Source of the DNA: Pseudomonadota bacterium
GTDB lineage: Bacteria > Pseudomonadota > Gammaproteobacteria > Steroidobacterales > Steroidobacteraceae
NCBI GenBank assembly: GCA_963205255.1
Contig: CAUJIK010000101.1
Location: 1 to 44,193, forward strand
Direction: 5' to 3'
DNA length: 44,193 bases
Shown here piece by piece: positions 29,463-41,607 of the stretch (its first letter is position 1; the number at the start of each line of letters is the position of its first letter). The notes under the pieces were generated by a model that did no database searches, was not told the DNA's origin, and saw only the letters and a program-made list of their open reading frames with translations. The position numbers and the translations under genes were made by a program.

Positions 29463-30419
29463 ATGAGCGCGGAATTCGAGCTGCTTCCCGAGGACAACTC
29501 GCGGCTGGCCGCGTTGTGCGGCCCGCTGGACCAGAACCTGCGGCTGGTCGAGCAGCGGCTGGGCGTGGAGGTGCGCCGGCGCGGCAACCAGTTCCGTGTC
29601 AGCGGCGAGCGTGCGGCCAGCGCCGAGCAGGTGCTGCGCGATCTGTTCGATGTCACCCAGAGCGCGCAGGTGGATCTGCCCGATGTGCATCTGGCGCTGC
29701 GCGAGCACGCCGACGGGCCAGGCACCACGGTGCGCGCGGCAGCCGGCGATGCCGCGGGCGCTCCTGATTCGGCCCGTGTGCCGCGCGGCCTGATCCGCGC
29801 GCGCGGCCCGCATCAGCGGCAGTACATGGCCAATGTGCATGCCCACGACCTCACTTTCGGCATCGGCCCCGCCGGCACGGGCAAGACTTACCTTGCCGTG
29901 GCCTGCGCGGTGGAAGCGCTGCACAGCGAGCGTGTGCGGCGCATCGTGCTGGTGCGGCCTGCGGTGGAGGCCGGCGAGCGTCTGGGCTTCCTGCCCGGCG
30001 ATCTCACGCAGAAGGTCGACCCTTACCTGCGCCCCATCTACGACGCGCTCTACGAAATGATCGGCTTCGACCGTGTGGCGCGCCTGATAGAGCGCAACGT
30101 CATCGAAGTGGCGCCGCTGGCTTTCATGCGCGGCCGCTCGCTCAACGAATCCTTCATCATTCTCGACGAGGCGCAGAACACCACGCCCGAGCAGATGAAG
30201 ATGTTCCTCACGCGCATCGGCTTCGGCTCGCGCGCCGTGGTCACCGGAGATCTCACGCAGACCGATCTGCCCGCGGGCCGGCCCTCGGGGCTGCGCGAGG
30301 CGCTGCGGGTGCTGCAGCGCGTGGACGGCGTCGCGTTCTCGCATTTCGACGCCGGCGACGTGGTGCGCCATCCGCTGGTGCAGCGGATCGTGCAGGCCTA
30401 CGAGGCGGGGGAAGGGTGA
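29463..30419 (+). CDS. ybeZ: PhoH-family ATPase (YbeZ)
   Basis: A 318-residue protein from ATG 29463. A TTG at 29427 overlapping the miaB stop would add 12 residues and cannot be excluded; GGAG lies only 3 bases before the ATG. The N-terminal KH-like region (about 1-75) is followed by a P-loop ATPase with FGIGPAGTGKTYLA (Walker A) and SFIILDEAQN (Walker B), then GDLTQTDLP. YbeZ works with the RNase YbeY in rRNA maturation and RNA handling. It is coupled to ybeY by a TGATG stop/start overlap. Confidence 0.94.
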   Translation: MSAEFELLPEDNSRLAALCGPLDQNLRLVEQRLGVEVRRRGNQFRVSGERAASAEQVLRDLFDVTQSAQVDLPDVHLALREHADGPGTTVRAAAGDAAGAPDSARVPRGLIRARGPHQRQYMANVHAHDLTFGIGPAGTGKTYLAVACAVEALHSERVRRIVLVRPAVEAGERLGFLPGDLTQKVDPYLRPIYDALYEMIGFDRVARLIERNVIEVAPLAFMRGRSLNESFIILDEAQNTTPEQMKMFLTRIGFGSRAVVTGDLTQTDLPAGRPSGLREALRVLQRVDGVAFSHFDAGDVVRHPLVQRIVQAYEAGEG

Positions 30420-30892
30420 TGCCGCGCGCCGCACTGGACGTGGAGTGCCGCGGGCGCGCCGGCGCCGCCACCCCGTCACCGGCCAGGATCACCCGCTGGG
30501 CGCGGGCCGCGCTCGGTGCGCGGGGCGCCGGTTGCGAGCTTGCCGTGCAGATCGTCGGTCCGGCCCGCATGCGTGAACTCAATCATCGTTATCGCGGCAA
30601 GGATCGTCCCACCAATGTGCTGTCGTTTCCCGCCGCCGCGACGCCTGGTGTAAAGCCGCAGCCGCTCGGGGATGTGGTGATCTGCCCGGCGGTGCTGCGC
30701 CAGGAGGCGCGCGTCCAGGGCAAGCCGATGGATGCGCACTGGGCGCATCTGGTGGTGCATGGCGTGCTGCATCTGGCGGGTTTCGACCATGAGAACGACG
30801 CCGATGCAAAGCGCATGGAGCGCCGCGAAATCGCGGTGCTGCGCGCCCTCGGATTCCCCAATCCCTATGTTCAGCGGGTGTCCCATGTCTAG
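30419..30892 (+). CDS. ybeY: Endoribonuclease YbeY, rRNA maturation factor
   Basis: A 157-residue protein. It has the UPF0054 zinc motif HGVLHLAGFDH (H-x3-H-x5-H) near residue 115 and the conserved MRELNHRYRGKDRPTNVLSFP segment near residue 50. YbeY takes part in 16S rRNA 3'-end processing and ribosome quality control. ATG 30419 shares bases with the phoH stop (TGATG). The C-terminus overlaps corC by 8 bases. The Arg/Ala-rich first 20 residues are longer than usual but unremarkable. Confidence 0.95.
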   Translation: MPRAALDVECRGRAGAATPSPARITRWARAALGARGAGCELAVQIVGPARMRELNHRYRGKDRPTNVLSFPAAATPGVKPQPLGDVVICPAVLRQEARVQGKPMDAHWAHLVVHGVLHLAGFDHENDADAKRMERREIAVLRALGFPNPYVQRVSHV

Positions 30893-31760
30893 CCAGGATC
30901 CCAGCACCACCAGTCGCTGGATCCGGCGCATCCGCAACCTCACCGCGCCGAAGGACCGGCCGCAACTGCGCGAGCTGCTGCGTGATGCCCAGAACCAGGG
31001 CCTGCTCGATGGTGAAGCGCTTTCCATGCTGGAAGGCGTGCTGGATGTCACCGACCTGCAGGTGCGCGACATCATGGTGCCGCACAACCAGATGATCTGC
31101 GTGCGCACCTGCGACACGCCGCAGCGCATGCTGCAGGTGGCGATCGAGTCGGGCCACTCGCGCTTCCCGGTGCTGGATGACGACAGCGAGGCCATCGTCG
31201 GCATCCTGCTCGCCAAGGATCTGCTGCGGCTGCACTCCGAGGGCCGCAATGGCGGCTTCGATCTGCCGCGCTTCCTGCGCAAGGCCGTGTTCGTGCCCGA
31301 ATCCAAGCGCGTGAACGTGCTGCTGAAGGAGCTGCGCCTGGGCCGCAATCACCTGGCCATCGCCGTGGACGAATACGGCGGCATCGCGGGTCTCGTGACC
31401 ATCGAGGATGTGATCGAGCAGATCGTGGGCGAGATCGACGACGAGTATGACGTCGACGACGAGAAGGACATCCGTCCCGACGGCGAGCGGCAGTACGCGG
31501 TGCGCGGCGCCACACGCATCGGCGACTTCAACCACTACTTCGGGTCGAATTTCCCCGATGACGAATTCGACACCGTGGCGGGGCTGGTCACGCAGCATTT
31601 CGGGCGCCTGCCGCGCCGCGGCGAGATCGCCGTGCTGGATGGCTTCGAGTTCCGCATCGTGCGCGCCGACCGGCGCTGCATCGAGGGCCTGCGCGTGACC
31701 GCGCCGCAAACCGCGCAGGGCGATGCGGGCGATACGGCTGAACCCGGCCACAGTGCCTGA
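30885..31760 (+). CDS. corC: HlyC/CorC family CBS-domain protein (YbeX)
   Basis: A 291-residue cytoplasmic protein. An N-terminal segment (LRELLRDAQNQGLLDGEALSMLEGVLD) is followed by two CBS domains (about 70-190, with VRDIMVPHNQMICV and LAIAVDEYGGIAGLVTIEDVIEQIVGEIDDEYD) and a C-terminal CorC_HlyC domain (about 205-280). The start lies within the last codons of ybeY. Family members are linked to Mg2+/Co2+ homeostasis and, in this operon, to ribosome-related stress. Two CBS domains suggest adenine-nucleotide binding. The 3' end overlaps the lnt frame by 38 bases if ATG 31723 is used. Confidence 0.94.
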   Translation: MSSQDPSTTSRWIRRIRNLTAPKDRPQLRELLRDAQNQGLLDGEALSMLEGVLDVTDLQVRDIMVPHNQMICVRTCDTPQRMLQVAIESGHSRFPVLDDDSEAIVGILLAKDLLRLHSEGRNGGFDLPRFLRKAVFVPESKRVNVLLKELRLGRNHLAIAVDEYGGIAGLVTIEDVIEQIVGEIDDEYDVDDEKDIRPDGERQYAVRGATRIGDFNHYFGSNFPDDEFDTVAGLVTQHFGRLPRRGEIAVLDGFEFRIVRADRRCIEGLRVTAPQTAQGDAGDTAEPGHSA

Positions 31761-33294
31761 TCCGGGATCGAGCTCTCGCCATGCCGGCGCATTGAGCAGC
31801 CTTGCCGCGCTGCTGGCCGGCGCGCTGTTGACGCTGGCGTTCGCGCCTTACGATCTGTGGCCGCTGGCGGTGCTCTGTCCGGCGGCGCTCATGGCGCTGT
31901 GGACCCGGGCGCGGCAGCCGCGCGAGGGCGCGTGGCTGGGTTTCTGCTTCGGACTGGGCCTTTTCAGCGCCGGCACCTGGTGGCTGTACATCTCCATCCG
32001 CGTGTTCGGACAGGCGCCATTGTGGGTGGCGCTGCTGGTGATGGGCGCGCTGGTGCTGATCATGGCTGGCTGGTATGCGCTGCTGGGCTTCGCGGTGCTG
32101 CGTCTGCTGCCCGTGCGTGGTCCCTGGACCTTCCTCGCTGGCATGCCGGCCATGTGGCTGCTGGTGGAGTGGTGCCGGGGCTGGTTCCTCTCTGGTTTCC
32201 CGTGGCTGTCGCTGGGCTACAGCCAGATCGATACCTGGCTTGCCGGCTTTGCGCCCGTGGGCGGCGTGTACCTGCTGAGCGCGCTGCTGCTGGTGGCCGC
32301 GGGCGCGCTGGTGATGCTGTGGCGGGGCACGGGCAGGGAACGTCTGGTCGCGCTGGCCGTGCTGCTGCTGCCATGGCCCACGGGTCTTGCGCTGCGTGGT
32401 GTGGAGTGGACGCGGCCCGATGCCGCGCCGCGCACGGTGGCCATCGTCCAGGGCGCCATCTCGCAGGACATGAAATGGCTGGAATCCAACCGCCAGCAGA
32501 TCCTCGACGAATATGCGCGGCTGCATCGCGAGGCGCTGGGCGCGCAGCTCATCGTGTGGCCGGAGTCCGCGCTGCCGGATCTCGCCAACCTGCTGCCGCG
32601 CTACATCGGCGGCATCTGGTCGGCGTCGGAGGAGGCCGGTTCCGCGGTGCTGATGGGGGTGACGCGCTTCGATGACGAAGCGCCGCCAGGCGTCGAGCAC
32701 TACTACAACTCCGTGCTCGCTCTGGGCGAGGGAGAGCCTGCCTTCTACGACAAGCGTCACCTGGTGCCCTTCGGTGAGTATTTCCCGGTGCCGGCCCCCG
32801 TGCGCAACTGGCTGCGGCTGATGAGCCTGCCCAACTCGGATTTCACCGCGGGGCGCGATGAGCAGCCCCCGCTGGCGGTGGGTGGATTCACTGCCGCCGC
32901 CAGTATCTGCTACGAAGATGCCTATCCGGCGGCGCTGCGGCGCGCCAGCCGCGCCGCGAACCTGCTGGTGAACGTGACCAACGACGCCTGGTTCGGGCGC
33001 TCCAGCGCCCGCTACCAGCATCTGCAGATCACCCGGATGCGCGCGGCGGAAGCGCGGCGCCCCCTGCTGCGGGCCGCCAATGATGGCGTGTCGGCAGTCA
33101 TCGGGGCCGACGGCCGCATCCAGGCCTCGGCGCCGGAGTTCGCGCCGGCGGTGCTGCGTCGCGAAGTGCAGGCACGTTCCGGCGATACGCCTTATCTTGT
33201 GGCGGGAAACTGGCCGATAATCTGCCTTGCCGTCCTGCTGGCGGCATTTGCCGTGCGGCGGCGCCGGAAACTTCCACGGCCGCCGCTGGTCTGA
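31723..33294 (+). CDS. lnt: Apolipoprotein N-acyltransferase
   Basis: A 523-residue inner-membrane enzyme. The N-terminal half has about seven hydrophobic helices (LLAGALLTLAFAPYDLWPLAVL and on). The C-terminal nitrilase-like domain carries the catalytic triad E281 (VWPESALPD), K344 (YDKRHLVPFGEY) and C396 (SICYEDAYP); the K-to-C spacing of 52 equals that of E. coli. It adds the third acyl chain to lipoproteins in the periplasmic leaflet. ATG 31723 overlaps corC; GTG 31753, at the corC stop, is an equally possible start. A lipoprotein-type protease gene follows 41 bases later. Confidence 0.95.
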   Translation: MRAIRLNPATVPDPGSSSRHAGALSSLAALLAGALLTLAFAPYDLWPLAVLCPAALMALWTRARQPREGAWLGFCFGLGLFSAGTWWLYISIRVFGQAPLWVALLVMGALVLIMAGWYALLGFAVLRLLPVRGPWTFLAGMPAMWLLVEWCRGWFLSGFPWLSLGYSQIDTWLAGFAPVGGVYLLSALLLVAAGALVMLWRGTGRERLVALAVLLLPWPTGLALRGVEWTRPDAAPRTVAIVQGAISQDMKWLESNRQQILDEYARLHREALGAQLIVWPESALPDLANLLPRYIGGIWSASEEAGSAVLMGVTRFDDEAPPGVEHYYNSVLALGEGEPAFYDKRHLVPFGEYFPVPAPVRNWLRLMSLPNSDFTAGRDEQPPLAVGGFTAAASICYEDAYPAALRRASRAANLLVNVTNDAWFGRSSARYQHLQITRMRAAEARRPLLRAANDGVSAVIGADGRIQASAPEFAPAVLRREVQARSGDTPYLVAGNWPIICLAVLLAAFAVRRRRKLPRPPLV

Positions 33295-33335
33295 AACGGG
33301 ACACTGGAATAGCCATTCCAAAGGAAATTGCTGCA

Positions 33336-37547
<4,212 letters not shown>

Positions 37548-37548
<1 letters not shown>

Positions 37549-38036
37549 TGCGCATGCGTGCCGCAAACCTGCTGGTCCTGGCTGTCTTCGCCGGGCTTGC
37601 CGCCTGCGGCTTCCAGCTGCAGGGAAGGCACACGCTGCCCGCCACGCTTGCTGCCGTCTACCTGGAGCCGAAGGACGCGCAGAGCGATTTCACCCAGGCA
37701 CTGCGCGCCCAGCTCGTCGTTTCCGGCGCGCGCGTGATGCCCGCGGCCGTCAGCGACGCGGCCACCGTGACGGTGCTGCGCGATGAAGTGACGGAGCGGG
37801 TGCTGTCGGTTTCGGTGCGCAACATCCCCACGGACTATGAGCTGAGCTATGAGGTCGAGGTCTCGGTGTCGGCCGGTGGCCGCGAGCTCATGGCGCGCGA
37901 GCCTTTCTCGCTGTCGCGGGTCTACAGCTTCGACCAGACCAACCTGCTTGCGAAGGAGCGTGAGAAGGAAATCCTGATCCGCGCGCTGGCCCGCGACATG
38001 GCCAGCGTCGTGGTGCGGCGGCTCGGCGCGCTGTAA
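37548..38036 (+). CDS. lptE: LPS-assembly lipoprotein LptE
   Basis: A 162-residue lipoprotein. The signal VLAVFAGLAACGFQLQG has a lipobox LAAC, and CGFQLQG is the typical LptE start of the mature protein. LptE plugs the LptD barrel in the outer membrane and helps insert lipopolysaccharide. ATG 37548 uses the last A of the leuS stop, so translation is coupled. The leuS-lptE order is standard in gammaproteobacteria, usually followed by holA; here another gene follows. Confidence 0.94.
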
Positions 38037-38042
38037 GGCGCG

Positions 38043-38525
38043 ATGCTGCGTCTTGCAGGACTGGACCGGGTTGCCGTGGGCGTGCTGCTGGCGCGCTACG
38101 GCCTCACACTGCGGCTGGTGCCGGCGGGTGAAGACATCCCCGGCAGCTACTGGGGTGATTGCGAAGCCGGGCTGAAGGGCGCCACGCTCTACGCGCGCCT
38201 GGATACGCCGCTGCATTCCGTGCTGCACGAGTCCGCGCATTTCATCTGCATGTCGCCCGAGCGGCGCGCGGGTCTCGACCGCGATGCCGGTGGTGATGAC
38301 GCCGAGGAATGCGCCGTCTGCTACCTGCAGCTGCTGCTGTCGGCCGAATTGCCCCAGAGCGGTTTCGACCGCGCCTGTGCCGACATGGACGAGTGGGGTT
38401 ACAGCTTCCGTCTGGGCTCGACCCGCGCCTGGTTCGAGCACGATGCCGAGGATGCGCGCCTGTGGTTGCTCGCCGAAGGCATCGTCGACGCCGGCGGGCG
38501 TCTGACATTCGAACCGCGCACCTGA
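38043..38525 (+). CDS. Unknown protein with HExxH motif (possible metallopeptidase)
   Basis: A 160-residue soluble protein, 6 bases after lptE on the same strand. It has no signal peptide or membrane helix. Residues 58-69 read HSVLHESAHFIC, an HExxH motif (H62, E63, H66) typical of zinc peptidases. About 22 residues later comes DDAEECAVCYLQ (E88, E89, C90, C93), which could supply the third ligand in the gluzincin manner (HExxH...E) and a CxxC pair. The C-terminal part is rich in aromatic residues (FDRACADMDEWGYSFRLG). I recall uncharacterised relatives in gammaproteobacteria but no assigned function. Position beside lptE hints at envelope or housekeeping work; peptidase activity is inference. 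Confidence 0.75.
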   Translation: MLRLAGLDRVAVGVLLARYGLTLRLVPAGEDIPGSYWGDCEAGLKGATLYARLDTPLHSVLHESAHFICMSPERRAGLDRDAGGDDAEECAVCYLQLLLSAELPQSGFDRACADMDEWGYSFRLGSTRAWFEHDAEDARLWLLAEGIVDAGGRLTFEPRT

Positions 38526-38536
38526 GACATTGCGGG

Positions 38537-38562
38537 CGGGCTCCGACCCAGATTCGAGCCCG
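38537..38562. terminator. Hairpin between convergent genes
   Basis: CGGGCTC (38537-38543) and GAGCCCG (38556-38562) form a 7-bp stem with a 12-base loop. It lies exactly between the stop at 38525 and the pip stop at 38563. No T tract. The position suggests a shared transcript end. Confidence 0.45.
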
Positions 38563-39579
38563 TTACGCCCGGCGCGCGAACCCGTCCGTCGCCTCGCGCA
38601 GTGCGCGCGCAATGCCGGGCTCGAACGCCGAGTGCCCCGCATCAGGCACCACGACCATCTTCGCCTCCGGCCAGGCGCGATGCAGATGCCAGGCGCTGCG
38701 CATCGGGCACACCACGTCGTAACGCCCCTGCACGATGACGCCCGGGATGTGGCGGATCTTCGGCACGTCGCGCAGCAGCTGGTCGTCGCTGTCGAGGAAA
38801 CCGCCGTTCACGAAGTAGTGGCATTCGATGCGCGCGAAGGCGGCGGCAAAGGCCGAAGCCTTGAACTTCGCGATGTAGTCGGGGTTGCTGCGCAGGAAGC
38901 TGGTGGCGCCTTCCCAGATCGACCAGGCGCGCGCCGCGGCGTTGCGCTCCTTCGCATCCGTGCTGGTGAGGCGGCGGTAGTAGGCGCGCATCATGTCGTA
39001 GCGCTCCTCCTCCGGAATCGGCTTGATGTACTGCTCCCACAGGTCGGGAAACAGCGAGGCCGCGCCTTCGGCGTTCTGGTAGAACCATTCCAGCTCCGAG
39101 CGCCGCAGCAGGAAGATGCCGCGCAGCACCAGCTCGGTCACGCGCTGCGGGTGTTTCTGCGCATAGGCCAGCGCCAGCGTGGAACCCCAGCTGCCGCCGA
39201 ACACCTGCCACTGTTCGATGCCCAGGTGCTCGCGCAGTTTCTCGATGTCAGCGACCAGATCCCAGGTGGTGTTCTCTTCCAGGCTGGCGCGCGGCGTGCT
39301 GCGGCCGCAGCCGCGCTGGTCGAACAGCACGATGCGGTAGCGCCGCGGATCGAAGAAGGTGCGCATGCGCGCATCGGTGCCGCCGCCGGGGCCGCCGTGC
39401 AGGACCACCACCGGCTTGCCGCGTGGGTTGCCGCTTTCCTCGAAATAAAGCCGATGCAGCGGCGAGACCTTGAGGCGTCCGCTGCGGTAGGGTTCGATGG
39501 CCGGATACAGCCCGTCGCGCCCCGGGCGCGCTTTCACGGCGCGGCGGACCGGCCGGCGCGCGGCCTTCTTCGCGGCCAT
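38563..39579 (-). CDS. pip: Proline iminopeptidase (S33 family) with basic N-terminal extension
   Basis: A 338-residue alpha/beta hydrolase. Oxyanion motif HGGPGGG, nucleophile S130 in GGSWGS, acid Asp in QGRYDVVCP and His in DAGHSAFEPG complete the S33 proline-iminopeptidase pattern; DQRGCGRS is also diagnostic. It removes N-terminal proline from peptides in the cytoplasm. The first 20 residues are Lys/Arg/Ala-rich ([20 protein letters not shown]) and precede the normal family start (GLYPAIEPYRSG). The start overlaps the hinT stop (ATGA), so the two are co-transcribed. The pair runs against the surrounding housekeeping operon. Confidence 0.95.
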   Translation of the reverse strand: MAAKKAARRPVRRAVKARPGRDGLYPAIEPYRSGRLKVSPLHRLYFEESGNPRGKPVVVLHGGPGGGTDARMRTFFDPRRYRIVLFDQRGCGRSTPRASLEENTTWDLVADIEKLREHLGIEQWQVFGGSWGSTLALAYAQKHPQRVTELVLRGIFLLRRSELEWFYQNAEGAASLFPDLWEQYIKPIPEEERYDMMRAYYRRLTSTDAKERNAAARAWSIWEGATSFLRSNPDYIAKFKASAFAAAFARIECHYFVNGGFLDSDDQLLRDVPKIRHIPGVIVQGRYDVVCPMRSAWHLHRAWPEAKMVVVPDAGHSAFEPGIARALREATDGFARRA

Positions 39580-39926
39580 CAGCGTGCTCCGACCATCGCG
39601 CCCAGCGGCGCGCCGCCGATCAGGTGCAGATGCAGGTGATAGACCTCCTGCCCGCCGTTCTGGTTGCAGTTGATGATCAGGCGGTAGCCGTCCTCCGCGA
39701 TGCCCAGCTTGCGGGCCAGATCCCGCGCCACCAGGAACAGCCGGCCGACCAGCGCGGCATCGCCGTCGGCGATGTCGTTGGCCGTCGGAATGGGCTTGTT
39801 CGGCACGATCAGGATGTGCACCGGCGCGCGGGGGTGGATGTCGCGGAAAGCGGTGATTTCCGCGTCCCTGTAGACGATGTCGGCCGGCAATTCGCCGGCT
39901 GCGATGCGTTCGAACAGCGTAGGCAT
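39579..39926 (-). CDS. hinT: HIT-family nucleotide-binding protein (HinT-type)
   Basis: A 115-residue histidine-triad protein. It has the opening [19 protein letters not shown], the segment [16 protein letters not shown] and the catalytic triad motif [10 protein letters not shown] near residues 96-105. HinT proteins are phosphoramidases acting on nucleotide conjugates. The ATG at 39926 matches the family start. Its CAT on the plus strand overlaps a plus-strand ATG (CATG at 39924-39927), and the gap to holA is 22 bp. ATTATA just upstream, TATTAT on the minus strand (39942-39937), is a -10-like element only 10 bases before the ATG, so a very short or absent leader is possible. Confidence 0.94.
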   Translation of the reverse strand: MPTLFERIAAGELPADIVYRDAEITAFRDIHPRAPVHILIVPNKPIPTANDIADGDAALVGRLFLVARDLARKLGIAEDGYRLIINCNQNGGQEVYHLHLHLIGGAPLGAMVGAR

Positions 39927-39935
39927 GGCGCGGAC

Positions 39936-39941
39936 TATAAT
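39936..39941 (+). promoter_or_regulatory. Perfect TATAAT in the 22-bp hinT/holA gap
   Basis: TATAAT lies 7 bases before the holA TTG start. Read on the other strand the overlapping ATAATA gives TATTAT before hinT. No good -35 box is seen for holA. If used, the RNA start would fall at or next to the TTG, giving a leaderless message. holA must have its own promoter because pip and hinT upstream face the other way. Confidence 0.45.
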
Positions 39942-39948
39942 ACGCAGC

Positions 39949-40962
39949 TTGAAGACAACACCGGAAAAGCTCGAGTCCGGGCTCGCCAGGGGCCTGGCGC
40001 CGGCGTGGCTCATTTCAGGAGACGAGCCGCTCACCGCAGGCGAGGCCGCCGACGCATTGCGGGCCGCGGCGCGCGCGGCCGGCTTCACCGAGCGCGAGGT
40101 CTTTTTCATCGAGCGGGCGAACACCGGCCCCTGGGAGGAGATCTTCGCCTCGGCGCAGTCCCTGTCACTATTTTCGGCGCGGCGCCTGATCGAAATCCGC
40201 CTGCCGGGCGGCAAGCCGGGCGCCGTGGGCAGCAAGATCCTGCAGGAGGTTGCCGGGCTCGCCGGGCCGGATCTCATGATCCTCGTCATCGCCGGCTCCC
40301 TGGACTGGGAGGCGCAGAAATCGGCCTGGGTGCAGGCGCTGGAACGCCGCGGCGTGTGGGTGGTCGCCGATCCCGTCGGGCCCGCTCAGCTGCCAGGCTG
40401 GATCCGGCAGCGCGCCGCGCGTCTGGGGCTGAAGCTCGATGACGCTGCCGTGGAACTGCTGGTCCAGCAGACCGAGGGCAATCTGCTGGCGACCTGGCAG
40501 GAGCTGCAGAAGCTGCAGCTGGCGGGCCTCACCGAGGCGGGCGCGGATGAAGTGATGGCCGGCAGCACGAGCAGCAGCCGCTACGACGTGACGCAGCTGG
40601 GCGAGGCCATGCTGGCCGGCAATGCCCCGCGGGCGCTGCGCATCCTCGCCACGCTGCGCGCCGAGGGCGTGGAGCCGACGCTGGTGCTGTGGTCGGTGCT
40701 GCAGGAGCTGCGCATGCTGTGGCTGCAGCTGGTGCCGGGGCCGCAGATCCAGGGTGTCTGGAGCCGCAACCGCAATGCCCAGGGCGCGGCGCTGCCGCGG
40801 TTCCGGCAGCGGGGTCGGGCGGGTTTTGCCCGTCTGGCAGAGCAGGCGGCGCGCGCAGACCGCATAATCAAGGGAATCGAGAAAGGGCGGGCCTGGGATG
40901 AGATCGCATTGCTGGTGGCTGAATTCACGTCAGGAGGAGCGCCGCTGCAGCCTGCGGCCTGA
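39949..40962 (+). CDS. holA: DNA polymerase III delta subunit
   Basis: A 337-residue clamp-loader subunit. TTG 39949 is chosen because it gives (M)[19 protein letters not shown], which aligns with the usual HolA opening (Met, basic, Pro-Glu-x-Leu, then GL-P-x-L-x-GDEPL). ATG 39925 would add 8 residues and overlap the hinT start. The delta domains follow: [46 protein letters not shown], then the C-terminal collar region ([18 protein letters not shown]). Delta opens the beta clamp. It lacks a clear ribosome site, consistent with leaderless or weak initiation. nadD follows 3 bases later. Confidence 0.94.
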   Translation: MKTTPEKLESGLARGLAPAWLISGDEPLTAGEAADALRAAARAAGFTEREVFFIERANTGPWEEIFASAQSLSLFSARRLIEIRLPGGKPGAVGSKILQEVAGLAGPDLMILVIAGSLDWEAQKSAWVQALERRGVWVVADPVGPAQLPGWIRQRAARLGLKLDDAAVELLVQQTEGNLLATWQELQKLQLAGLTEAGADEVMAGSTSSSRYDVTQLGEAMLAGNAPRALRILATLRAEGVEPTLVLWSVLQELRMLWLQLVPGPQIQGVWSRNRNAQGAALPRFRQRGRAGFARLAEQAARADRIIKGIEKGRAWDEIALLVAEFTSGGAPLQPAA

Positions 40963-40965
40963 ACC

Positions 40966-41607
40966 ATGAATCCTTTAGGGTTGTTTGGCGGTACTTTCGA
41001 TCCCATCCACTACGGTCACCTGCGCACCGCTTTCGAGCTGCGCGAGGCGTTGCGGCTCGAAGAGCTGCGTTTCCTGCCCACCGGCAATCCGCCGCATCGC
41101 GACCAGACCAGCGCCAGCGCCGAAATGCGCCTTGCCATGGTGCGCGCCGCGGTGGCGGACCAGCCGGGTTTCACCGTGGACGACCGCGAGGTGCGCCGCA
41201 CCGGCCTGTCCTATTCGGTGGATACGCTCACCGAACTGCGTGCCGAGCACCCCGAGCGTTCGCTGTGCCTGCTGCTGGGCATGGACGCCTTCCTCGGCCT
41301 GCCCAACTGGCACCGCTGGACCGACATCCTCGAGCTCGCCCATGTGGTGGTGGCGCACCGGCCGGGCTGGAAGGCGCCCACCCAGGGGCCGCTGGGCGAG
41401 GCCATGGTGGATCGGGGCACGGGCTCGGTGCGCGAGCTGCGCGAGCTCAAGGCCGGGCGCATCTACGTGCATGCGGTCACCCAGCTGGAAATTTCCTCCA
41501 CCGAACTGCGGCAGCTCATCGCCTCGGGCCGCAATCCGCGTTACCTCGTGCCCGACAGCGTCTGCGCGTTGCTGCAGGACACGGGATGCTATGCTCGTCG
41601 CCAATGA
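40966..41607 (+). CDS. nadD: Nicotinate-nucleotide adenylyltransferase
   Basis: A 213-residue nucleotidyltransferase. The motif GLFGGTFDPIHYGHLR (nucleotide-binding TFDPxHxGH) is near the N-terminus, LLGMDAFLGLPNWHRW in the middle and the ISSTELRQLIASG (SSTxxR) motif near the end. It makes nicotinic acid adenine dinucleotide in NAD synthesis. The holA-nadD-rsfS-rlmH order is conserved in gammaproteobacteria. Its stop overlaps the rsfS start (ATGA). Confidence 0.96.
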   Translation: MNPLGLFGGTFDPIHYGHLRTAFELREALRLEELRFLPTGNPPHRDQTSASAEMRLAMVRAAVADQPGFTVDDREVRRTGLSYSVDTLTELRAEHPERSLCLLLGMDAFLGLPNWHRWTDILELAHVVVAHRPGWKAPTQGPLGEAMVDRGTGSVRELRELKAGRIYVHAVTQLEISSTELRQLIASGRNPRYLVPDSVCALLQDTGCYARRQ

